From Bacteroidota bacterium (GTDB taxonomy: Bacteria > Bacteroidota > Bacteroidia > Bacteroidales > UBA12077), in assembly GCA_020444275.1 (NCBI GenBank), contig JAHLLG010000010.1:1-39835 (forward strand): a DNA stretch of 39,835 nt, read 5' to 3'. The notes under the pieces are model-generated. The model worked only from the letters and a program-made list of their open reading frames with translations. It made no database searches and had not been told where the DNA came from. Shown piece by piece: positions 33,666 to 39,835 of the stretch. A program made the position numbers and the translations under genes. Positions within the stretch are counted from its first letter, which is position 1. Each line of letters begins with the position of its first letter.

Positions 33666-35771
33666 ATGAAAAACTTATCATTAATATTAGTTTTAGTCAC
33701 TATGGTAGCCATAAGCTGTACTAACAAATCGGGAACAGAAAAGAGTAATCCGTTTTTGGCGGAATTTGATACTCCTTTCCAGGTTCCACCGTTCGATAAA
33801 ATCGATACAACGCATTTTATTCCTGCATTTAAAGCCGGAATTGAGCAGGAGAAAGCGGAAATTGAAGCAATAATTAATAATCCTGAAGAACCTAACTTCG
33901 AAAATACAATTGTTCCTTTCGATCAGACAGGGGAAATATTAAGAAGAGCAAGAGTGTTTTATACGTTGAATGGAGCAAATACTAATCCAGCTTTGCAAAG
34001 AATTGCCAGAGAATTATCGCCTCTTATGTCGGCTCACTACAATGAAATTAACATGAATCAGCAGTTATTTCAAAAAATAAAAGCTGTCTATGATAAAAGA
34101 GAAGAGTTAGGTTTAGATCAGGAACAACTTCGTGTAGTTGAAAAATATTATCAGGATTTTGAACGTAATGGTGCTGCTTTGCCAGAAGAACAGCGTGAAG
34201 AACTAAAAAAGATCAACGAGGAATTATCGATGTTATCGTTACGATTCGGTGAAAATGAATTAGCAGAAACTAATGATTTTAAACTGGTAATTGATAATGA
34301 AGAAGATCTTGTTGGATTGCCGGAAGGTGTAATTACCGGAGCAGTTGAAGCTGCAAAACAGCATGACATGGAAGGTAAGTGGGTGTTTACATTACACAAG
34401 CCAAGCTGGATTCCTTTCATCACTTATTCTCCTAAGCGGGAATTACGTGAGAAGATCTATAAGGCCATGTACAATAGAGGTAACAATAACAATGATCATG
34501 ATAATAAAGATATCATTAAGCAAACGATAAAACTTCGTGATAGAAAAGCTGAATTGTTAGGTTTTGATAATTATGCCGAATATGTTATTGCAAACAATAT
34601 GGCAAAAACACCTGAGAATGTTTATGACTTTTTACTTAAAGTTTGGAATCCTGCATTAGAGGTTGCTAAAAGCGAGCGCGATGCAATGCAAAAGATTATT
34701 AACAAAGAAGGTGGAAACTTTGATTTGGAATCGTGGGACTGGTGGTATTATGCTGAGAAACTTCGTAAGCAAAAGTACAATTTGGATGAGGAAGAGTTAA
34801 AACCTTATTTTTCATTGGATAATGTACGTGAAGGTATTTTCCATGTATCCAATAAATTGTATGGATTGCAATTCGAAGAGAGAACTGATATTCCGGTTTA
34901 TCACGAAGAGGTTAAGACGTACGAAGTAAAAGAAGCAGACGGATCACATTTAGCAATATTATATATCGACAGTCATCCACGACCTGGTAAAGGTGGTGGA
35001 GCATGGTGTGGTGCAATGCGAAGCGGAGCATATGTTGATGGAGAAAAAGTTTATCCTATTGTATATATTGTAACGAATTTTACAAGACCAACTGGAGATA
35101 AGCCTGCGTTATTAACTTTCGACGAAACATTAACTTTCTTCCACGAGTTTGGTCATGCATTACATAATTTCTTTGCCGATGGTCATTACCGAAGAACTTC
35201 ACGTGATGTTCCTCGCGACTATGTTGAATTACCATCGCAAATAATGGAGCACTGGGCAGCAGAACCAGAAGTATTGAAGGAATATGCAAAACATTACGAA
35301 ACAGGCGAAGCAATACCTGATGAGTTAATCGAAAAGATCAAAAATAGTGGTCATTTTAACCAGGGATTTGCTACAGTAGAATATGTTGCTGCTGCATTAC
35401 TCGATATGGACTGGCATACAACAGAAAATACCGATCAAATTGATGTGAATAAGTTTGAAGAGAATGCTATGGATAACATTGGATTAATTGATGAAATTAT
35501 TCCAAGATACAAGAGTACTTATTTTGGGCACATATTTGATGGTGGTTACTCTGCTGGATATTACGTTTATCTTTGGGCTGAGCAATTAGATTCCGATGCA
35601 TTCAATGCATTTAAGGAGAGTGGAGATCTGTTTAATCAGGAGTTAGCTGCAAAATTCAGAAAATATTGTTTAGCTGAGAATTCGTTAGGTGATGGAATGG
35701 AACAATATTTAAAGTTCCGCGGACAAGAGCCATCTATTGATGCATTGCTGGAAAACAGAGGTTTGAAATAA
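33666..35771 (+). CDS. M3 family metallopeptidase lipoprotein (dipeptidyl carboxypeptidase-like)
   Basis: This 701-aa zinc peptidase of the thimet-oligopeptidase/Dcp family degrades short peptides. The zinc site HEFGHALH is at 493-500, with the downstream ELPSQIMEHW (E521 and E528) supplying the third ligand. The C-terminal Dcp features GGYSAGYYVYLWAEQLDSDAF and LGDGMEQYLKFRGQEPSIDALL are present. It starts with a lipoprotein signal (lipobox AISC, C18), so it is anchored in an envelope membrane and probably acts in the periplasm, unlike cytoplasmic E. coli Dcp. The residues after C18 are not acidic, so surface export is less likely. It appears monocistronic. Confidence 0.95.
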   Translation: MKNLSLILVLVTMVAISCTNKSGTEKSNPFLAEFDTPFQVPPFDKIDTTHFIPAFKAGIEQEKAEIEAIINNPEEPNFENTIVPFDQTGEILRRARVFYTLNGANTNPALQRIARELSPLMSAHYNEINMNQQLFQKIKAVYDKREELGLDQEQLRVVEKYYQDFERNGAALPEEQREELKKINEELSMLSLRFGENELAETNDFKLVIDNEEDLVGLPEGVITGAVEAAKQHDMEGKWVFTLHKPSWIPFITYSPKRELREKIYKAMYNRGNNNNDHDNKDIIKQTIKLRDRKAELLGFDNYAEYVIANNMAKTPENVYDFLLKVWNPALEVAKSERDAMQKIINKEGGNFDLESWDWWYYAEKLRKQKYNLDEEELKPYFSLDNVREGIFHVSNKLYGLQFEERTDIPVYHEEVKTYEVKEADGSHLAILYIDSHPRPGKGGGAWCGAMRSGAYVDGEKVYPIVYIVTNFTRPTGDKPALLTFDETLTFFHEFGHALHNFFADGHYRRTSRDVPRDYVELPSQIMEHWAAEPEVLKEYAKHYETGEAIPDELIEKIKNSGHFNQGFATVEYVAAALLDMDWHTTENTDQIDVNKFEENAMDNIGLIDEIIPRYKSTYFGHIFDGGYSAGYYVYLWAEQLDSDAFNAFKESGDLFNQELAAKFRKYCLAENSLGDGMEQYLKFRGQEPSIDALLENRGLK

Positions 35772-35791
35772 AATAACCCAGAAAGTATAAG

Positions 35792-35819
35792 AAAAGCGCA
35801 GCTGTAAGGTTGCGCTTTT
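35792..35819. terminator. Bidirectional terminator
   Basis: AAAAGCGCA (35792-35800) pairs perfectly with TGCGCTTTT (35811-35819). With A and T flanks on both sides it serves the M3 peptidase gene (plus) and the convergent B12 operon (minus). Confidence 0.85.
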
Positions 35820-35835
35820 GTATTTTCAATGAATT

Positions 35836-36543
35836 TTAATTTTTCAATAGATCACAATACCAAAAACCAACATCTTTACCTGATTTATCATCTGCTTTAT
35901 ATTCTTTATAAATGATTTCTCCTTGCTTGAATTGAACAGGATATTCAAATATTGGTCCGTCGAAAACAAAACTATGGAATTCACCGTTTTCGCCACACGG
36001 ATCTACATTGTCGGGCAAATCATCAATAAACGATTGATCGTAATATCTTCCGGCAAACGATTGGTCTAAATATCTACCATCGACCGAAACAATGATGGCT
36101 TTAAACCCCAACTCGATAAATTCTTGTGCAATATCAACGGTATTTCTTTTCCATAAAGGAAACATTGCGGTAAATCCTTTTTTCTCCAATTGCTTTTCTC
36201 GATATGCTCTTAGATCTTCCAAAAAGATATCACCAAAAATAGAGATGGTAATATCTTGTGATTTTGCTTCTTCGAGCTCTTTGCTGACGATTACTTCGTA
36301 CTCGCTCATGGTGGGAGTTTCCGGCAAATGCAATTTGCGTAGTGGCATCCCGATGGATTTTGCCTGATCATCTAACAAATCTTCAGAAACTCCGTGCATG
36401 GATATTCTTTTATTCTTGCCATTTATTGTGGTTAGCAGGTACTGAATATCGAAACGTTCATCGCGAAGAGAATGATAGAGGCAAAGCGATGAATCTTTGC
36501 CTCCGCTCCAGTTAAATAGTGATTTGTGTTTTAAATGAACCAC
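35836..36543 (-). CDS. Dph6-like ATP pyrophosphatase (MJ0570-related)
   Basis: This 235-aa N-type ATP pyrophosphatase has the PP-loop SGGKDSS at residues 13-19. The C-terminal GENGEFHSFVFDGPIF is the hallmark of the diphthine-ammonia ligase (Dph6/MJ0570) family. Bacteria do not make diphthamide, so the true substrate differs. Its place as last gene in a B12-riboswitch operon suggests a role in handling corrinoids, for example amidation or amide-bond chemistry on an imported precursor. This is inference. The start appears to be GTG at 36543, 5 bases after the btuG-like stop. No nearby ATG fits. Confidence 0.85.
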   Translation of the reverse strand: MVHLKHKSLFNWSGGKDSSLCLYHSLRDERFDIQYLLTTINGKNKRISMHGVSEDLLDDQAKSIGMPLRKLHLPETPTMSEYEVIVSKELEEAKSQDITISIFGDIFLEDLRAYREKQLEKKGFTAMFPLWKRNTVDIAQEFIELGFKAIIVSVDGRYLDQSFAGRYYDQSFIDDLPDNVDPCGENGEFHSFVFDGPIFEYPVQFKQGEIIYKEYKADDKSGKDVGFWYCDLLKN

Positions 36544-36548
36544 AATAA

Positions 36549-37643
36549 TTATCGTTTAGCATTTTTAGTATGTGCACCATTGGGGCCAATACCTACCTCA
36601 TAATTTCCCAGTTCTGTACCATCGGCCTTATATCGGTAAAGCGTTCCATTGGCTGTAAAATATCCTGCATCACAGGCAAAAATATTTCCTGTTTCCGGAT
36701 TAACCGTAAACCCATAAAATGATTTGTCGATTATTGGTGTAGTTGGCACTGAAGTATCTGTAATGCTTAGTTTATAAATACCCTGAAAACCATAACCTCC
36801 ACCATAAAACAGGTTGTTGCCGTTTCTGCTAACTTCTAGTTCTGTTGGGTGATCAGTTTCGCTAATGGTAATAGTTTGCGTTACTTCATTAGTTGACGTG
36901 TTAATGCGGATTAATTTCGATGCAGTTTGTGAAGCAATAGAATAATCTGTGTTATATAAAATCTGTCCATAACACAGTACCCAAAGATCATTATTCGCAT
37001 CTACAGCGAAATCTCTTGGGCTATCGCCTTCAAGGGTAATTGTTTGTATAACTTCGTCGGTAGATGGATCAATAACACTTATCGTATTATCGCTAATATA
37101 ACCACCACTATTTGCAACGTATACGTATCCATTATGATAAATCAGATGTTCGGGACCTGTACCAACCGTTATTGTTTTTGTTACCGTAAGCGTATTCAGA
37201 TCGATTGCTTTTACACTGGTTCCCATGCCATCTCCCCATTCAGAAACATAGCCTTTATTGTTGTTTATGGCAATAAAATGGCGTGGCGAGCTCAAATCGG
37301 AAATTACTCCGTACTCTTTAAAATCGTTACGTGTAACCACTTCAATTTTACCAGAGCCGTTTATAACGATATATGCTTTATTGTTATGTACCGTTAACGA
37401 TTGAGCTACATCGCCTAAAGAACGCATATTAACCGTTTGAAAAATTTCATTACTTACGGTATCACCGGCATAAGCGTAAAAACTTACTGATCCGTTTCCT
37501 GCTCCAAAGTTGCCTTCGTTCGTTATAAATACTCCATCGGAATATATGCCTGAAATAGTTACATCATCATCGTCGCATGCTGCAAAAAAAAGAGCTATGG
37601 ATAAAAACAAGATGAACCATTGTTTAAAAATTATCTTTTTCAT
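36549..37643 (-). CDS. btuG: BtuG-like surface B12-binding beta-propeller lipoprotein
   Basis: This 364-aa lipoprotein of the YncE/cell-surface beta-propeller type has lipobox FAAC (C23) followed by DDDD, a strong surface-export signal. Propeller blades are visible as repeated NGYVYVAN-type strands, for example NNKAYIVINGSGKIEVV, NGYVYVANSGG and NTISVIDPSTDEVIQTI. In Bacteroides, BtuG caps BtuB and binds cobalamin with very high affinity. The adjacent btuB-like gene and B12 riboswitch make this assignment likely. It lies 16 bases after the receptor stop. Confidence 0.85.
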   Translation of the reverse strand: MKKIIFKQWFILFLSIALFFAACDDDDVTISGIYSDGVFITNEGNFGAGNGSVSFYAYAGDTVSNEIFQTVNMRSLGDVAQSLTVHNNKAYIVINGSGKIEVVTRNDFKEYGVISDLSSPRHFIAINNNKGYVSEWGDGMGTSVKAIDLNTLTVTKTITVGTGPEHLIYHNGYVYVANSGGYISDNTISVIDPSTDEVIQTITLEGDSPRDFAVDANNDLWVLCYGQILYNTDYSIASQTASKLIRINTSTNEVTQTITISETDHPTELEVSRNGNNLFYGGGYGFQGIYKLSITDTSVPTTPIIDKSFYGFTVNPETGNIFACDAGYFTANGTLYRYKADGTELGNYEVGIGPNGAHTKNAKR

Positions 37644-37659
37644 TGTTTACATTTAATTT

Positions 37660-39597
37660 TTAGTTAGTGAATTGTTTAGTAAAATTATAAGTTATGCATA
37701 AAGTATAATGTCGTAAAGGCATAGCATAGTTGGACATTACCTCGTAGGTAGTATTCCAAATGTTATTAACCTTGAAAATTATCATCATATCGGAAGATTT
37801 AAACCGAACATTGGCACCAATAGAAGCATCGCCAATTTGGTATGCATCAATAGAATTGGAGTTATCTTTTGTTATAAAGCGCTTGCCTATGTAATTATGC
37901 GTGTATCGTAGTTTAATCCAACGGTACGATACGTTAAGTGTTCCTGATCCTTTATGTTTTGGAATGTACATCAGCTGTTTGCCAATACTTCCGGGGTCAG
38001 CATTTTCAGAATCCTCGTAGGTAGATTTGGTATATTGATACTGCAGTTTGGTTTGCAGGTTTAACTTGCTTAACTGCATTTTATATGATAAGGCCGATTC
38101 CATTCCTCTTGACCATAAGTTTTCAATGTTTTCTGCACTCCAGTTTCCTGAAACTCCTGTAGGTAACCAAATTACATGATTGTTTAGGTTAATGTTGAAA
38201 ACGGATAACTCAGCATTAACTATATGCCGGTTGAATGCTTTTTGAAATGTGATACCCACATCTTCACTCCAGCCAGTTTCTGTGTTTAGATCGGGATTTC
38301 CGCCAGGAACCCAGTATAGATCATTGAAAGAAGGTGTGTTGTAGTTGCGCGATACATTGGCTGATACATTCAGATAATCAGCAATAAAATACCGCGTACT
38401 GTACGAAAAGGTAAAAGGCGACAGATCGTTATCGACCATTTCTTCGCGAATGCTTAAAATAGCTGTGAATGTGTTGGACGTGTTAAAATATTTTAACGAT
38501 GAATAGAGTGCCGTTCTGTTACGGTCTTTGCTGGTTCCGTAGTTCAATGTGCTCACATAATCATAGGTGTGATTTAAACCCGTATTTAGTAGAAAATTAT
38601 TACCTAAAGAGGTTTTATTTTCCACTTCACCAATCAGTACTGAATTATCCATTTCGGATATCAAACTCACGCCTGGATTCTGGTAAATCTGCGACTGAAA
38701 ATTATAGTATAACCGGGTAAACCAGAAACTCCTTGCGCGGTTGTAATTCCATACTACCGATACCCTGGCATTATCCGTTTCCTGGTTTTGCAGGCTGGGA
38801 GACAGGTTAGTCATAATGTTCGGAATTTCGATATATTGATGCTGTAACCAGATATTGGTATGCACCTGATGACTGGAATTGATCCGGAACGCATTCGACT
38901 GCAATAGACCATACTGCAAGGCTGCCGAATTTTTTAAGGTGTCCGTAGGATGACCAAACTGTTGGGTGTTTGTATATTCGTAGTCGTTTTTTCCATACTT
39001 ATGATAAATCCGGGTATTGTTAGCAAATTTTGATGTGCTGAATTTAAACTTGAGTCCTTCGAAATAGTTGTCGTAACTTCCGATACTCTGGCTGTATTGC
39101 AAATCTAAATCGTTGGTAAACGCAAGGTTTGTATTCAGATGAATGGCCCCACCTACAGCACCGCTTCCGAATAATGCACCAGAGCCTCCGTGTTGAATAT
39201 CAATTTCGTCGATAAGAAAGGAGGGAATGGAATTCAGATCGACACCACCATGCATGTTACTTTGAAGGTTCATTCCATTCCACAGTATGGCCGTATGTTT
39301 AGCGCTCATTCCGCGAAGCGCAATATTGCTTACTCCTGCTGCTCCGTAAGCTTTAACAGTAATACCGGTAATTTCCGAAAGCAACGAGGATAGGTTTTCA
39401 TTTTGGTAGTTGTTTATTTCTTTGGCGTTGATTTTTTGAATTTTGGCACCGGCAGTAAAGTAAACTAATCGGTTGGCTGTAATAGCCACTTCGTCTAACG
39501 CAATGGTATCGGTAGGTATATCATCATCGGGACCAGTGGCAAAGGCATAGTTTGCCCATACAGATAATAAAATAAATATGTATTTCAAATAGTTCAT
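37660..39597 (-). CDS. btuB: BtuB-like TonB-dependent cobalamin receptor
   Basis: This 645-aa TonB-dependent outer-membrane receptor has a signal peptide (ending near ANYAFA), then a TonB box region TIALDEVAITANRL. The plug carries LSSLLSEITGITVKAYGAAG, SNIALRGMSAKHTAILWNG and GGSGALFGSGAVGGAIHLNT, and a 22-strand type barrel ends in an aromatic residue-rich C-terminus (YTLCITYNF). The length is like E. coli BtuB. The start is ATG 39597; the frame could extend two codons to a GTG. Expression should be repressed by adenosylcobalamin through the riboswitch upstream. It heads the btuB-btuG-Dph6-like operon. Confidence 0.9.
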   Translation of the reverse strand: MNYLKYIFILLSVWANYAFATGPDDDIPTDTIALDEVAITANRLVYFTAGAKIQKINAKEINNYQNENLSSLLSEITGITVKAYGAAGVSNIALRGMSAKHTAILWNGMNLQSNMHGGVDLNSIPSFLIDEIDIQHGGSGALFGSGAVGGAIHLNTNLAFTNDLDLQYSQSIGSYDNYFEGLKFKFSTSKFANNTRIYHKYGKNDYEYTNTQQFGHPTDTLKNSAALQYGLLQSNAFRINSSHQVHTNIWLQHQYIEIPNIMTNLSPSLQNQETDNARVSVVWNYNRARSFWFTRLYYNFQSQIYQNPGVSLISEMDNSVLIGEVENKTSLGNNFLLNTGLNHTYDYVSTLNYGTSKDRNRTALYSSLKYFNTSNTFTAILSIREEMVDNDLSPFTFSYSTRYFIADYLNVSANVSRNYNTPSFNDLYWVPGGNPDLNTETGWSEDVGITFQKAFNRHIVNAELSVFNINLNNHVIWLPTGVSGNWSAENIENLWSRGMESALSYKMQLSKLNLQTKLQYQYTKSTYEDSENADPGSIGKQLMYIPKHKGSGTLNVSYRWIKLRYTHNYIGKRFITKDNSNSIDAYQIGDASIGANVRFKSSDMMIIFKVNNIWNTTYEVMSNYAMPLRHYTLCITYNFTKQFTN

Positions 39598-39603
39598 TAG
39601 CAC

Positions 39604-39724
39604 AAATAATTAAATCCGATACTCGGTTTAATCATTTATAACTAACAGGATATAAAGGGAATTTTTTGTTGGTGTGGTTTTCTCCGACTACACCTTCGCT
39701 TTTTATCCGAAAGCTACAAATGCA
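39604..39724 (-). other. Leader between B12 aptamer and btuB
   Basis: This is a 121-base leader expected to hold the expression platform. A short CTTTCG/CGAAGG pairing around 39705-39715 is visible on the minus strand. No intrinsic terminator with a U-tract was seen, so control of translation initiation is more likely than termination. Confidence 0.4.
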
Positions 39725-39835
39725 ATGGTTAATGGCAGGTCTTCTGACTTACTCCCTTTTTGCCGGCCTTCCCGTTAACAGTGGCCTGTTCATGGACAAA
39801 AAGTTTGATATGGAGCTTACAGCAGCGGAAACTGT
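39725..39835 (-). promoter_or_regulatory. Cobalamin riboswitch (5' part cut by the window end)
   Basis: Read on the minus strand, the region contains the B12 box AGTCAGAAGACCTGCC at its 3' side, preceded by GGCCACTG and CGGGAAGGC of the central helix. Near the window edge is CCGCTGCTGTAA, corresponding to the conserved core. These elements occur in the correct order and spacing for the cobalamin aptamer. The 5' helices and the promoter lie beyond 39835. It is 128 bases upstream of the btuB start, leaving room for the expression platform. Confidence 0.9.

Overview
The window is AT-rich bacterial DNA from a member of the Bacteroidota, probably order Bacteroidales/Marinilabiliales in the broad sense. 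Evidence: a SusC/SusD pair, lipoproteins with acidic residues just after the lipobox cysteine, Bacteroidota-type promoters (TTTG and TAnnTTTG), a B12-riboswitch/BtuB/BtuG locus and an AddAB-like nuclease pair. Genus cannot be fixed from this sequence. No rRNA, tRNA, CRISPR array, integrase or transposase was seen.

Layout from left to right. 1-605 is non-coding with small hairpins and repeats. 606-8067 (minus) holds an AddB-like nuclease, a YhcC-type radical SAM protein and an AddA-like helicase-nuclease, divergent from mnmA (8209-9375, plus). 9422-15042 (minus) is a SusC-SusD-lipoprotein uptake locus. 15405-16523 (minus) is a chemoreceptor without a periplasmic domain. 16716-19556 (plus) is the most unusual part: a PadR repressor followed by two paralogous membrane proteins made of tandem GldL-like transmembrane hairpins fused to a GldM-like segment. 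19654-24151 holds a radical SAM protein with a four-cysteine partner, a SnoaL-like protein with a flavin reductase, and three poorly characterised genes. 24229-29791 (minus) is a complete seven-gene Mrp cation/proton antiporter operon (mrpA-G). 29918-32741 (minus) is DUF554, an AmgK-like kinase, a free-standing RapZ C-terminal domain and a MurU-like uridylyltransferase. 32877-35771 (plus) holds an unknown small protein, a candidate small RNA and an M3 metallopeptidase lipoprotein. 35836-39835 (minus) is a B12 uptake operon: riboswitch (cut by the window end), btuB-like receptor, btuG-like lipoprotein and a Dph6-like ATP pyrophosphatase.

The standout is 16716-19556. The first membrane protein has a PadR-associated (HAAS-like) cytoplasmic domain, three FK-x-x-HWPG hairpins and one GldM-like transmembrane segment with a periplasmic domain. 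The second has two hairpins and one GldM-like segment. Together they carry five GldL-like hairpins and two GldM-like helices, the same numbers as the GldL5-GldM2 motor of type 9 secretion and gliding. All five hairpins keep the GldL lysine and histidine, but none has an acidic residue in the second helix, where GldL has its essential glutamate. This suggests a motor-derived sensor or scaffold that signals to PadR, rather than a proton-driven motor. The promoter has a perfect palindrome lying mostly in the spacer between its two boxes.
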